Part shown: piece by piece, positions 43,590-55,180 of the stretch
How positions within the stretch are numbered: the first letter of the stretch is position 1
How the letters are laid out: every line of letters begins with the position of its first letter
NCBI GenBank assembly: GCA_946811185.2
Contig: OX328113.1
Coordinates: forward strand, 23,287,521-23,351,520
Origin: Hippopus hippopus
Lineage: Eukaryota > Mollusca > Bivalvia > Cardiida > Cardiidae
Reading direction: 5' to 3'
DNA length: 64,000 nt
Notes under the pieces: model-generated
Database searches by the model: none
Told to the model about the DNA's origin: nothing
Seen by the model: only the letters and a program-made list of their open reading frames with translations
Translations under genes and position numbers: made by a program

Positions 43590-43619
43590 TCTGTCCAATA
43601 TTTCTAGGACTGGGAACCC
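43590..43619 (-). CDS. Exon M: 30-nt microexon
   Basis: The acceptor is GTTTTTCTTTCAG and the donor is the consensus-like GTAAGTATT. It encodes VPSPRNIGQ between split codons. A (GATGAT)n fold-back lies about 30-240 bases upstream in the transcript. Confidence 0.65.
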
Positions 43620-43649
43620 CTGAAAGAAAAACAATAACAGTAGTAACAG

Positions 43650-43862
43650 CCAGAAAAATGATGATGGTGATGATGATCAGCATCATCATCAACTTTGTCA
43701 TCATCATCATAAACATACATGTGTGTAAAAATCGATGATGATGATGAGGAGGACAACAACGACATTGATGATGATGATGGCAAAGTTAATGATAATGGTC
43801 ATCATCATCATCATCACCATCATCATCTTTATTGATTTTAACACACATGTATGTGTCGGCAT
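43650..43862. repeat. (GAT/ATC)n fold-back
   Basis: ACATACATGTGTGTAAAAAT at 43711 is the inverse of TTTTAACACACATGTATGT at 43838, with GATGATGATG and CATCATCATC runs on the two arms. Confidence 0.75.
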
Positions 43863-44168
43863 ATCTTTTTTAAATTTTTTTTTTAAATATCATGAACTAT
43901 AATTCTTGATATAGTATAATTCTTAATTATGTGAAACAAAGAATCTGAGATTTGTTGGCTTTTGAGGGAAAAATTCATTTAACTTGTTTAGAAAAATGTT
44001 AAGTTCACCAAAGGCTTGCCTAATAACATTTTTCTTTTTTCTTGTTTACTAAACTTTTATCTCAAATGCCAACTCATATCAGATCCTATTATTTCTTTTT
44101 TTTTCTTTTGTGAAGTTTTCTTCCTAGAAAAGTAGCCATTTGTATAACAAGCTTTTACAGTAATACAT

Positions 44169-44830
44169 TTTAACTCTTTACCAAAACAACAAGCTTTTGG
44201 ACTTTTCAAAACTGAGATCATTTGCAGAGGACAAATCAAATCTGGCTCAAGTGACAACTGTTGTATTTCAAAGAGAAAGAAAAGATTGTGGGAAAAGGAG
44301 AAAATGCTGCTTAAGAGCATTTTCTCGTTTTCCTACAATATTTTCAAAAGCCTTCTCTTTTAGGGTTGTTTACTAAACTACAAAATTTTAGACCTGACCA
44401 ATTCCAAAGCAGTTGCAGATGACAAATTTAATGTGGCTAAAATAATGAAATAACGCTATGTGTCTGAAAGGGTAAAAAACAATGTGGGAAATGGAGAAAA
44501 TGCTTGTTACCAGTATTTCCTTCTTTGCCACCAATGTTTTCAAAAGAACTCTTTCTCAGGGTTGTTAAAACTCTGGATTATGTGGTCAATTATTTACCAA
44601 ACAACAAAATTTTAGACTTGTCAAATCTGGGAGCACTTGCAGATGACAAAATAAATGTGACTAAAAAATTGAACATTGCTTTTTGGAAGAGTAGAAAACT
44701 TTGTGGAAAAAGGAGAAAATGCTGGTTACCTGAGTTTAAACCTTAACCCTTTACCACACAATCATGACTTTTAACGACCTTGAGAAAGAAAGCTTTTGAA
44801 AACATTGTGGGAAAAGGAGAAAATGCCCAT
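44169..44830. mobile_element. Four overlapping MITE-A copies
   Basis: Units begin near 44169, 44372, 44588 and 44753. Each joins the next without a full right end, for example TTTAGGGTTGTTTACTAAACTACAAAATTTTAG. The first has the altered centre GCTGCTTAAGAGC. Confidence 0.75.
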
Positions 44831-45120
44831 TATGCACAAAATGCATGTGCGTAAAAAAAAAAAAAATCCACAACCAAAGTTGTAAATCACAATATCATAT
44901 ACTGGTACATGTAATGATTTTTCTCTAGATCTGTGTGTCTTTTTAATCTAAATACATGTAGATGGGTTAGATTAATGCACTGATGACTTAGGAATTCTCT
45001 TTTCCTGCTTTACAATACATGGTGATGTTTCATGTGACATCATGCTGTCGAGCAAATGTTCATCATATAGTTCACTCTGCGTATAAATATTTAAATCCTG
45101 GCTACGCCTACGTCTGACAC
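44831..45120. other. No gene seen
   Basis: Unique-looking AT-rich sequence with a poly-A run at 44857-44869. Confidence 0.35.
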
Positions 45121-45790
45121 AATTTAAGACTGGTCTGCATTGAAAATATTTTCAGACAACAAATTAAATGTTGCACAAATGATGCTCTTTGTATCAAAAA
45201 GGGGAAAAAAATACGGTGGTAAAAGGACAAAATCCTAGTTACCAAGAGTTAACCATGTTACAAACATAACCATGTTTTAACAACCATAGAGAGGAAGGTT
45301 TTAGTAAACAATATGGGAATAGCAGCAAACTGCTGGTAGATCTCTTGTGCTTTCTCTTTTTACCACAATGATCTATACCCTTTCAAAGATTAACCCTTTA
45401 CCACACAAAACCGACTTTCAACAACCCTAGGAGAAAAAGTAATCATCATTTTTTTTTCCTTTTCCCACAATGTTTTCTATCTGATCAAAGACAAATCTCA
45501 CATATGAGCAGTAATTTATGTGTCCTCTGCAAAAGCTTTCAATTTGGACAAGTCTAAAATTTTGTTGTTTAGTAGGGAGTTGTGCAACTCTTTGTTTTAT
45601 TGACCCTGAAGAAAGAAGGTTTTTGAAAACATTATGGGAAAAGGGTAAAATGCTGGTATCCAGCATTTTCTCAATTTTCCCCTAATGTTTTCTACCCTGT
45701 GAAAGACAGGAATCATCATTTGAGTTACGTTAATTTTTTGTCATCTGCACTTGCTTTTAATTTGGTCCAGTCCAAAATTTCGTAATGTGA
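45121..45790. mobile_element. Four degraded MITE-A copies
   Basis: Pieces at 45121-45258, 45262-45388, 45390-45583 (TTAA at left) and 45584-45790 (centre GCTGGTATCCAGC). Confidence 0.7.
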
Positions 45791-47464
45791 TAAAGAGCAA
45801 GAGTCAAAATTTTAGACTAGACCATAACCAGTTGTTTTGAAGACATCAGTTTAGCCCTATACCACACAATTAACCGCAAATCAAGATACCTAGACAAATA
45901 ACCTAGACACTAGGGCTTAGCTAGTAGATATGTGCAAGTTACCGGGAGATGTTTCTACCACAAAATAATTATTCTAGATAAAACAAGAATGGGAACAATT
46001 TAAGAAAAGGCACTTACATCTTTTGGATTAGGTTTTTTGAAGTTATAGAGTGTTAAAATTCAAATAAAGGCTGGTTTATTCAGAAGTCAGTTGAAAAATG
46101 CCGTCTTACAACTCTTACATTTGATAATGTAATACATTTAATTCGTACTCCCTACACTTTTTCAAAGTCATTGGTCTGCTAATACAATTCATCTTTTACA
46201 TGAACAAAAATAATTTTTTCAAAGTTTAAACTTCTCTTACACAGATTTTTTCATTATTTAGTCCGCAATATGTTCCTCAATAATTTAACAAGAATAGCAA
46301 GCTTTAAAATTACCAAGCGATATATACATGTATTTAGCAGGATAAAATGATTTTCCGATGTTTGACTTGACATTGAAAGATTTATACAAAAGCAAAAAAT
46401 AGGTTACCAAATTGATTTTTTACCAGTACGAGAGAAAAACCTGAGGAGAAGAATAAAAAGAATAGAAACATGAGTATATTTCCAAGCATTCCCTCTGTAT
46501 ACTTTTCTGTTAGAGTAATAGAAAAAGAAATTAACTTGACTTACAATTAAACATGTAAAATCCAAATTTCAATCACTAATAATCAAAAATGGTCACGAAG
46601 AGTCAGACTGATATGACACATGCGTGTAACTTTATAGGTAGGACAGTACCAGACGCTTGTAGCGTGGAGATACCGATATCAAAGGATATTTACCGCATAA
46701 ACCATTGCTCCACTTCTTGTGTAAAAACTGTTGGCAACATATCCAACAGATCTTGTCCTAAAAGGAAGACAGCTTGACTGGTTTCTCTTTGATTTTCGAT
46801 AATTAGATAATAGTTTAAGCGAGGTTAATTAAAAGATTGAAAACAAAGGGAGTGATATTATACAGGGTGGCATATCGTCTTTTATGGGCTTTAAGTTTAC
46901 ATTGGTAAAAAGTTAAAATACAGAGACCAATGAGAACAATGTTTTTAATATTTACGCATGCAGGAAGATGACATTTGTCTTTAATTTAAACAAACGTCTA
47001 AAATGTGCCTATATAGCATTTTATTTTAAAGTAAAGGGGCTGTTTAGATTTTCCTTCCCAAGAAGACTATATGAATAACATTTTCAAGAAAATTAATCAT
47101 TTTGACGTGAATTTTTTCCATTAACATTTTCTTTAAGGATTATTTGTGTAAAAAATTCACAAAACAGATATAACAAGCATTCAAAATAGCAAGTTAACTC
47201 GACTTGGGAAGAAACTGAATTAAAAAATATATAAACAAATAAAAAATTGGAAAAAAAAAAGAAAGGGGGGAATGAACTCGATAAATCCAATCACTAGTGT
47301 AAAATATGATCTACGAGTATCTATTTCTTTTAGTAAAGGAAAGGGTATTTATAGCTAAGATTTAAATTTTGGAAAATTGTGACAACATATTAAGCATATT
47401 TACAAACACTATTCTCCTTTTTTTTTTTTTCAAATAAAGTTGTCATCTGCATCAATAGTTTTAC
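45791..47464. other. No gene seen
   Basis: Longest repeat-poor stretch in the middle of the window. A good donor-like GTAAGTGCC (minus, about 46010) and GTAAGTCAAG (minus, about 46540) have no acceptor and open phase to go with them. Nothing else supported. Confidence 0.4.
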
Positions 47465-47494
47465 CTAGTACAGCTGTATCTTGAAATCGTGGAT
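47465..47494 (-). CDS. Exon T: 30-nt microexon (less certain)
   Basis: The acceptor is ATCATTTATTCTTAG and the donor is GTAAAACTAT. It encodes PRFQDTAVL in the common phase. A second acceptor-like AAG 15 bases further in would give a 15-nt version, also in phase. I chose this one partly because it fits the phase rule, so it is weaker evidence than the others. Confidence 0.4.
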   Translation of the reverse strand: MHDFKIQLY

Positions 47495-47701
47495 CTAAGA
47501 ATAAATGATGGATATCAATCTTAATGTAATTCATCAGGTTTTTTAAATTATATCTACTATTCATATATTTATGTGTACTTGTAACTCCTAATGATTCAGA
47601 ATGTCTAGGTTTGATAACGGTGAGACAGCTTCTGCTCTGAATGGGAAAAATGCTAATTGCTGATTGGCTTATTGGTTTTTGATTGACACCTGTAGTTTGG
47701 T

Positions 47702-47908
47702 CAATTCCAGGTTTAAATGACCCTGAAAGACAATGCTTTTGAAAACATTGTGACAAAAGGAGAAAATGCTGGTGACCAGCATTTTCTCCTCTTCCCACAT
47801 GTTTTCTTCCCTATCAAAGATAGAAATCATCATTACAATTAATTTGTTGACTGTAAATGCTTTCAGTTTGGTCCTGTCTAAAATTCTGTCATTAAGTAAA
47901 AGGTTAAC
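47702..47908. mobile_element. MITE-A, left end missing
   Basis: Centre GCTGGTGACCAGC; right TTAAGTAAAAGGTTAA. Confidence 0.7.
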
Positions 47909-48125
47909 TGTTGCTCAAATGATTGGATCTGTACTATGAAAGACAAGAAAACATTGTTCAAGAAGGAGAAACATGCTGGTTCCCACCATATTATTCAAAG
48001 TTTTTATCCTCAAGGTCATCAAAAGACTGGATTATTTGGTTAAAGGTTAAGACAAACTTTTCTTGGGGGAAAAAAATCTGGCTATAAACAGCTTAAAACA
48101 AAATGCATGTATAAATGTTACTCAC

Positions 48126-48134
48126 GATTTCCAG
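48126..48134 (-). CDS. Exon N: 9-nt microexon
   Basis: The acceptor has a long pyrimidine tract (TTTTTTCTTCTTTTCTACAG), then CTGGAAATC, then donor GTGAGTAAC. The exon holds only two whole codons (GN) plus split codons, in the common phase. Exons this short are hard to call, but both splice signals are good and a second copy with the same arrangement lies 652 bases upstream in the transcript. Confidence 0.5.
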
Positions 48135-48472
48135 CTGTAGAAAAGAAGAAAAAATGGAGTCAAACCTATCTAAAATGAAGCAAGCATGTATCGAGAGAGA
48201 GAGAGAGAGAGAGGGAGAGACAGACAGACAGACAGAGGGAGAGAGAGGGGAAACAGAGATGACTGCAAATTTTGACTGCAAATGCTTTCAATTTAGTCCC
48301 GTCTAAAAATTCTGTCATTAACTAAAGGGTTAACTGTTGCTCAAATGATTGGATCTGTACTATGAAAGAGAAGAAAACATTGTACGAGAAGGAGAAGCAT
48401 GCTGGTTCCCGCCATATTATTCAAAGCTTCTATCCTCAAGGTCATCAAAAGACTGGACTGTTTGGTAAAGGG

Positions 48473-48703
48473 TTTAACCCTTTGTCACACAATCCCAACT
48501 TTTAATGACCCTGAAGAAGAAAGCTTTAGATAACATTTTGGGAAAAGGAGAAAATGCTGGTAACCAGCATTTTCTCCTTTTCCCACAATGTTTTCTATCC
48601 TTCTGTTAAAAAATTTCAATGTTTCAGTCAGGTTTCATTTTGTCATCTGCAAATGCTTTCAATTTCGACAAATTTAAAATTTTGTTGATTCGTAAAGAGT
48701 TAC
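48473..48703. mobile_element. MITE-A, full length, with empty counterpart
   Basis: TTAA 48474 to TTAC 48700. The first duplicate has GGTTAAGACAAACTTTTC at this place without the element, so the insertion is younger than the duplication. Confidence 0.9.
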
Positions 48704-48777
48704 ACAAATTTTTCTTGGGGGCAAAAAATCCAGCTATAAGCAGCTTAAAACAAAATACATGTACAAATGTTACTGAC

Positions 48778-48786
48778 GGTTTACAG
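48778..48786 (-). CDS. Exon N': 9-nt microexon, probably decaying
   Basis: This is a duplicate of exon N with its flanks. The acceptor TTTTCTACAG is intact. The exon reads CTGTAAACC, giving two whole codons (VN). The donor has changed from GTGAGT to GTCAGT, which should be weaker. It belongs to the second copy of a local tandem duplication (48262-48905) that also received a MITE-A insertion. Confidence 0.35.
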
Positions 48787-48846
48787 CTGTAGAAAAGAAG
48801 AAAAAAGGGTGTCAAGTCTTATCTAAAATGAAGCAAGCATGTATTA

Positions 48847-48885
<39 letters not shown>

Positions 48886-48960
48886 GGGGAGAGAGAGATG
48901 GAAAGACAAACAGTTTTTGACAAGTATTTTTATCAATTCTACTTTTTTAAGAGTGATATC

Positions 48961-49045
48961 TCCCCCCCCCCTCTCTCTCTCTCACCCTCTCTTCCTCCCT
49001 CCCTTATTACCTATCTGTCTGTCATCTGTCTCTATCTCTCTCTTC
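48961..49045. repeat. Pyrimidine-rich simple repeat
   Basis: C8 run followed by (TC)n and CTGTCTGTC variants. Confidence 0.85.
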
Positions 49046-49097
49046 ATCCATATGTTCCAAAATAATGATTTTTATAACAATATGAAAACTACTGTTA

Positions 49098-49325
49098 TAA
49101 GGTAATGAGTTTGATTCCCTGCCACACCATATCTCATTTCAGAGGACTTCTTGCTAGCCATTTAGGCAGACAGTGTTCAGTAATTACACTGGGCTTTTAG
49201 TTGGGGGAGGGGGTTTTGAAGAAAGCAGCCAGTGGCTTAACAGAAGGCTCTATTTCTGGTAAAGAATCACCAAGTATGCAAATGTAGGTGCACTGGCAAA
49301 ACTCAATTTCTGTGGAAAAAGGTAT
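49098..49325 (+). mobile_element. SINE of the 15.6-kb family, diverged
   Basis: B-box-like GAGTTTGATTCC, then AAGCAGCCAGTGGCTTAAC and GTGCACTGGC-like body. Confidence 0.6.
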
Positions 49326-49399
49326 AAAACAAACACACACACGCACAAAAAAAAAATGCATTTAAACCTTAATGGAAAGATATAAAGACAAAAATTTAC

Positions 49400-49435
49400 C
49401 TCTTGTCATGTCCGAAGGTAAAAGTCCATCCATTC
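49400..49435 (-). CDS. Exon O: 36-nt microexon
   Basis: The acceptor is ATGCTGTTTTTAG and the donor is GTAAATTTT. It encodes MDGLLPSDMTR between split codons. Length and phase match the other exons. It lies in a short stretch free of recognised repeats, just above the AAAATGC-rich SINE remnant of 49.1-49.3 kb. Confidence 0.6.
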
Positions 49436-49794
49436 CTAAAAACAGCATAAATCAGATAATTTAGCCTTTATCAATGTTTATTTTTAACAAACTGTATTAT
49501 TGCATTTATATGCCAAAAACTGTCCATTTAATACCAGTTTAAATGATAGTTTTTGCCAATATCAACAAACTCCGCCAACGTAAGAAAAACTGCATAAGAA
49601 AAACTCACCAATATCAAACAAAACAAGGCAAATATGACATGATCAATATCAAATACAAAGTGAATGACAAATCCCTGCTGTAAATTTATAAAATTGTCAT
49701 TAATCCTGTAATTCTGCATTGGCCAAGTTACAGGTCTGAGGTCTGCAGTATTAGCTTGAGGCCAAAGGCCTTGAGCCTGTCCGCCAATAAGAAA

Positions 49795-50027
49795 TTACTT
49801 TTCTCTTTACCACATGAAAAAAATGTAGACTTGTCCACATTGAAAGAATCTGCAAATGACAATTTAAATGTGATTCAAATAAGGAAATTGGTCTTTGATA
49901 GGGTAGAAAACACTGTGGGAAAAGGAGAAAATGCTGGTAACCAGCATTTTCTCCTTTTCCGACAATGTTTCCAAACGGCTTCTTCCTTATGGTCGTTAAA
50001 AGTCGGCATTGTGTGGTAAAGGGTTAA
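49795..50027. mobile_element. MITE-A, near full length
   Basis: Left TTTACCACATGAAAAAAATG, perfect centre, right GTGTGGTAAAGGGTTAA (TTAA 50024-50027). Confidence 0.85.
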
Positions 50028-50114
50028 TTAATAACATTATAGAATTACATGAAATAATCGACAGGATGAAAAATCAGTAAGGATCCAAACATTTAACTTA
50101 AACTGATATAAAAA

Positions 50115-52190
50115 AACTAGAGCTATCACTAAAAGTGATCAATACCCCCAACCAGCTCCATGTCAAGAAATAATACTTTGTCACACAAATGCACAATGCC
50201 TTAGCTCAAAATGTAAGAGAATTTTACGCAGCTAATAAATACTGAAAAAAAAAGAAAACTTTGAAAAGCAACCTGAAATGGGCTCCTCTTCCATTCCCCT
50301 AATGACACAATGCACTCTGCTCACCATTATTTTTTTTAATGAATTACATGAATAATTGTGTACTCTTTTAGACAGATACTCACTTTACTAGTATAACAGT
50401 ACAGTGAGCAAATCTGTGTTCACGGTATAAAATTTGACCAAAATCCTTCCGTCAAAAATTAAGAAATACCATGGGCAAAGACTAATCAGTAAAATATACC
50501 AATGGGCCATAACTCAGTAGAAATTCAACCAACCATAATGATAGTATAATGAGCACAATCAGTGTTTGCTGTTGATGCTTCCTGTGAAGTTTGATTGAAT
50601 CCAGTAATAACTGAGGAATACCATAAGCATAATTTGATAAAAAAAAAAACCCACATCAAATGATCGTAACTCGGTGAAAAATCTTCAACCACAAAAAATG
50701 TATAATATGCATTTCTTTGCTTGCTATTGAAATTTTCTGATTGAGATCTGTCATAGAGTAATGGAGAAATAGCTCAGACAAAGAATGCTCTAAAAATTCA
50801 TGAAAGGGCCATAACTCATCAGAAAATCATTCAACTATAAACTGATTATAATATACACACCTTTGTTTTGTATTAAAGCATCCTATGAAGTTTGATTGAA
50901 ATCCATTCCCTAATTATTGAGATAAAGCATGGACCAAAAAATTTACTAAAGGGCCATAATTCATTGGAAAATCATTCAGCTATAACCAAATATAAAATGC
51001 AGATATTTGCTACATATGGAAACTAATTATGAAGTTTGATAGAAATCCATTCAATAGTATTGACAAAAAGTTTGGACAAAAAAATTCATCAAAGGTCCAT
51101 AACTCATCGGAAAATATTTCAACAATAACCAAGCTTTAAAATGCTCATCTTTGCTTTGTATTGAAACTTCCTAAAAAGATTGATTGAAATTTGTCCCGTA
51201 GTTATTTAGATATAGGGCGGACAAAACAATCATCATGGCCCATAACTCATTTGAAAATCATTCAACCATAACCAAATTACAGTATGCACATCTTTGCTTC
51301 ATATTGAAACTTCCTACAAAGTTCAATAAAAATCTGTTGAGTAGTTACTGAACAAAAGAGCGGACAAAAAAAAAGAATCATCAAAGAGCATTCCGCATTG
51401 GAAAATCATTCAACCATAACCGAAACGAAATATGCACATCCTTGCTTCATATTGGAACTTCCTTTGAAGTTTGATTGAAATCTTTTGAGTAGTTATTGAG
51501 AAATAGCTCAAACAAAAAACTTCATCAAAGGGCCATAACTCATTGGAAAAATCATTAAACCATAATCAAATTATAATATGCACATCTTCACTTTGTACTG
51601 AATCTTTCTGACATTGGATAGAAATCTGTCCAGTAGTTATTTAGAAACAGCTTGGATAGAAAAAAAATCATCAAAGGGCCATAATTCAATGGAAAACCAT
51701 TTTCCTATGAAGTTTGATAGAAATGCATTTTATAGTTATTCAGAAATAGAGCAGACAAAAATATGATTAGAAATTAATTAGAAATAGCTTGGAAAAAAAA
51801 AATCATCAAAGGGCCATAATTCATTGAAAAACCATTCAACCATATCCAAATTATAATATGCACATCTTTGCTTCATACTGAAACTTCCTATGAAGTTCGA
51901 TAGAAATGCACTTCATAGTTATACAGAAAAAGAGCAGACAAACAAAATCATGAAAGGGCCATAACTCATTTGAAAATTACTCAACCATAACCAAATTATA
52001 ATATGCACATCTTGGCTTGGTATTGAAACTCCCTATGAAGTTTGATCAAAATCCATCAGTAGTTACTGAAAAAATAGACATACAAAAAAGCTACAGACCG
52101 ACCAACCAACTTACAGACAGACCGACCAACATGGTGACTCCTATTAAACCCCCCCCCCACAAACAAAGTTTGTGCAGGTGGGCATTCCTA
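50115..52190. mobile_element. Tandem-core element, about 13 units of 150-160 bp
   Basis: Left end AGAGCTATCACTAAAAGTGATC, stem-like, with ATACCCCC. Units carry AAAGGGCCATAACTCATTGG, AAAATCATTCAACCATAACC, ATATGCACATCTTTGCTT and CCTATGAAGTTTGATAGAAAT. Right end GACAGACCGACCAACATGG, a C9 run and AAACAAAGTTTG. Largest member of this class in the window; the unit number varies between families. Confidence 0.85.
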
Positions 52191-52343
52191 CAAGGAATAG
52201 CTGAATGGTGTCTTGAATTGGGAAAGTTTATCGATTAAGACACAGAAATTTTATCCCATAACCTGAAGGCAAATCAGAAAAATGTCTGGAGCCCTGTCTG
52301 ATAGACTTTCCCAATTCTCTATATTAGGCAAATGCCCGTCTTT

Positions 52344-52909
52344 ACCCTTTACCACACAATCTCAGACTTGTCCAAATCCAGCGCACTTGCAAAAGGCAAT
52401 CAAACCTGGCTCAAACAGGTTATAGGGTAGATAGGGTAGAAAACACCATGGTTACCAGCATTTTCTCCTTTTCCCACAATGTTTTCAGGGTCGTTAAAGG
52501 GTTAAGCAAACACATCAGAGAGAGAGAGAGAGACAGACAGAGAGAGAAAAGGGGGGGGTGGAGGAAGATGGCTGTTCAGCAACCCATGCCATATTTTCAT
52601 GCCCTCAGAAAAAAAAACCTCTGACAATAATGCAGGAAATGCTGGTAACCACCATTTTCTCCTTTCCCCATGACGGTTCTCTCATTTGATCCACAAGTAA
52701 CACTTTACAAAACAATCCTGTATTTTAATGACCCTGAAGAAGAAGGCTTTGAAATTATTTTGGGGAAAGGAGAAAATGCTATTAATGTTTTCCAAAGTTT
52801 CATTGACACATTCATCAACAGAAATCTTTTGTGCTATGTTTAAATGGTCGTCAGCAAATGCTTTCAATTTGCTCCAGTCCAAAATTGTATGGTTTGGGAA
52901 GTGTTAAGT
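52344..52909. mobile_element. Two partial MITE-A copies around a GA-rich tract
   Basis: 52344-52504 (left arm of the palindrome deleted), simple repeat (GA)n/(CAGA)n at 52515-52565, a MITE-A centre at 52625-52665, and 52696-52909. Confidence 0.65.
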
Positions 52910-53011
52910 TGTTGTCTATAAAATTATTGCTTTGAAATTGAAAAATTTGAAAAAGTTTTGTAGCTTGTGAAACAGGTAACAACGATAGGCAGACCTACAC
53001 AAAGAAACAGG

Positions 53012-53225
53012 TTTACCTCTAAAACAACAAAATTTTAGATTTGTCCAAATTTAAAGTACTTGCAAACAATGAATTAAATTTTATTTGAATTTGCCTTATG
53101 AACAGTAGAAAACATTGTGGGAAAAGGAGAAAATGCTGGTTACCAGCGGTCTCTCCTCCTCCAATGATGTTTTCAACAGCAGTCTTTCTAAGGGCATATT
53201 CAGGGTTGTGTGGTGAGGATAAATA
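53012..53225. mobile_element. MITE-A, diverged
   Basis: CTAAAACAACAAAATTTTAG at left, centre GCTGGTTACCAGCGGTCTC, right GTGTGGTGAGGAT. Confidence 0.65.
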
Positions 53226-53252
53226 TTAAAACATTTATATATAATTATGTAC

Positions 53253-53309
53253 CTTGTGAGTTGTCGTCATCATCTTCTCCTCCTATATTTCCAAACAGGT
53301 CATCGTAAT
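53253..53309 (-). CDS. Exon P: 57-nt acidic exon
   Basis: The acceptor is TTTGTTCTGTAG and the donor is GTACATAA. It encodes YDDLFGNIGGEDDDDNSQ, with eight whole codons for Asp or Glu out of 18. The donor is weaker than average at +4 and +5. The acidic run resembles Ca-binding or linker segments but forms no EF-hand that I can recognise. Confidence 0.65.
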
Positions 53310-53399
53310 CTACAGAACAAAAAGGTCGTAAATTAAAACACATTTCCTGCCAGAAAAGAAAATTGGAGCAGACAAATTTTGAAAATGTCTTGGAAATAT

Positions 53400-53660
53400 A
53401 TGAGCCATGCTCTGTGAAAAGGGGGTTTAATGCATCTGCAAAAAGTATAGACCCAGGTCAGCCTGTGCAGGCTGACCTGAGTCAGAACTTTTTACTTTTG
53501 GTAGATTTTCTGCATGTCAAAGGACTATTCTACCTCAGGACTCAGATGCTTGTTAGACAATATAGATTTTATGGATCTGTAATTATGTGATAACTTGCTT
53601 GGTATAATGCATTATGAAGATGCATTAAACCCCTTTTTGGCCTGAGTATGGCTAATATGT
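53400..53660. mobile_element. MITE-C, full length
   Basis: ATGAGCCATGCTCTG at left and CCTGAGTATGGCTAAT at right; stem CAGGTCAGCCTGTGC/AGGCTGACCTG. Confidence 0.8.
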
Positions 53661-53734
53661 ATTCACCATAGATTATGTGTTGATTCATGGACACACATGA
53701 AAAAAATGCGGCAAAAGAGAAATTGCCATACACA

Positions 53735-54070
53735 GCAAAAGTTTTCACAAGCTATCAGGTGCGAAACAAAAAACAAATGAGCCGTGCTCTGGCAAAAGGG
53801 GGGTTAATGCATGCTACCAAACAAGTCATCACATGATCATATATAAATAAAACTTATTTGTCTAACAACTGACTGAATCATGAGGTAAACTGGTTATTGG
53901 ACTTGCAGAAATTGACCAATGGCAAAAGGTTTTGGGCCAGGTCAGACTGTGCAAGCTGACCAGGGTCGATACTTTTTGCAGATGCAAGAAGCCCCCTTTT
54001 CACAGAGCATGGCTCATTTGTTTTTTGCTTCACAGCTGATAGCTTGTGAAAACTTTTGATCAGTGAAAAC
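53735..54070. mobile_element. MITE-C in a longer palindrome
   Basis: The usual ends are extended outward by inverted flanks: CAAAAGTTTTCACAAGCTAT and its inverse at 54035-54060, then AAACAAATGAGCC / GGCTCATTTGTTTTTTG. Total arms about 60 bp. Confidence 0.8.
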
Positions 54071-55180
54071 TTAAGTTATTTTGATATTATTTAAGTCATA
54101 GCGAAAAGAGTTATGGCCCTGACACAACAACAGACATTTGAACCTACCATGACCTTAACCTTTGACCTACAGATATGGTTCTTGCCCCCAAAATATCATC
54201 TATATGTGGAAGACAATTCTGCATTAAAATTCATTCATAACTGAAAAAGTAACAGCCAATAAACAGCATATGAACATAAACCCTCCTCAATTTCTTTTTA
54301 ATGCTACTTGAATTGGCTGTGACCTTGACCTTTGACCTTCAACCTACTGACATGCTTCTTGGGTTTGACACATTGTTTATATGTGGTTGACAAATCTACA
54401 AAGTTACACTGAAATTCAACAATAATTAAAAAGTAACAAAAGTAACAGGCCGGATACAAACACTAACCACAAAAAACAATTTGATCTTGCTGTGACTTTG
54501 ACCTTTAACCTACAGAAATGACTCTTGCCGATGACACATCATTTTTATTTGATTAATATTTATGAAAAATTATTCTAAAATTAAGTGTTTAGGGAAAAAG
54601 GTTATGACCCGGAGACGAAAAAGGACATTTTACTTTGCCTCGACCTTGACCTTTGACATACAGACATGTCTGTTACACGTCACACATTGTCTTTTTGTGG
54701 TTGACAATTTTACACAGTTGTATTGAAATTTATTCATAATTAAAATAAGTTACAGGCCAAATCTGAACATAACCACCCAAAATTTCTTTTTAAAAATATT
54801 TGACCTCCCTGTGACTTTGAACTTTGACCTACTTACATGGTCTTTGCATGCTAAACATTGTCTTTATGTGGCTAACAATTCTGCAAAGTTATACTGAAAT
54901 TCATTAAGATTTAAAAAAGTTACAGGCCGGACATGAATACTACCCTCCCCCCCCCCCACACACACACACATTTGATCTTGCTGTGACCTTGACCTTTAAC
55001 CTATTGACATGACTTTGCGCATTGTCTATATGTGGTGCAAAGATATTTCAAAATTCAGTCATAGGGGAAAAAGTTATTGCCTGAACACAAAAAAGGATGG
55101 ACAGTCAGACATATGTACAGACAGACTGATGGACTAAAAACTACATGCCCCCGAAAAATTTTTTCGGGATTTTAAAAAGT
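54070..55180. mobile_element. Tandem-core element, about 170-bp units
   Basis: Second member of the 5.6-kb family: CTGTGACCTTGACCTTTGACC recurs about six times. Right end GACAGACTGATGGACTAAAAAC, then the stem TGCCCCCGAAAAATTTTTTCGGG. Left end GAGTTATGGCCCTGACAC. Confidence 0.8.

Larger units (their letters stand above)
47845..48905. repeat. Local tandem duplication carrying exons N and N'
   Basis: 47845-48260 and 48262-48905 align: shared GGTTAACTGTTGCTCAAATG, CTCAAGGTCATCAAAAGACTGG, CTTTTCTTGGGGG, the 9-nt exon, and a (GA)n/(CAGA)n tract (48201-48250; 48852-48905). The second copy is longer by one MITE-A. Confidence 0.85.

Noticed and set aside
46005..46050. Strong minus-strand donor GTAAGTGCC
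   Set aside because: No acceptor with an open frame nearby. Same for GTAAGTCAAG near 46540 and GTGAGTTTTTC near 49605.
47430..47798. 122-codon minus-strand frame
   Set aside because: Its first half is MITE-A; only the 30-nt exon T inside it has splice-signal support.
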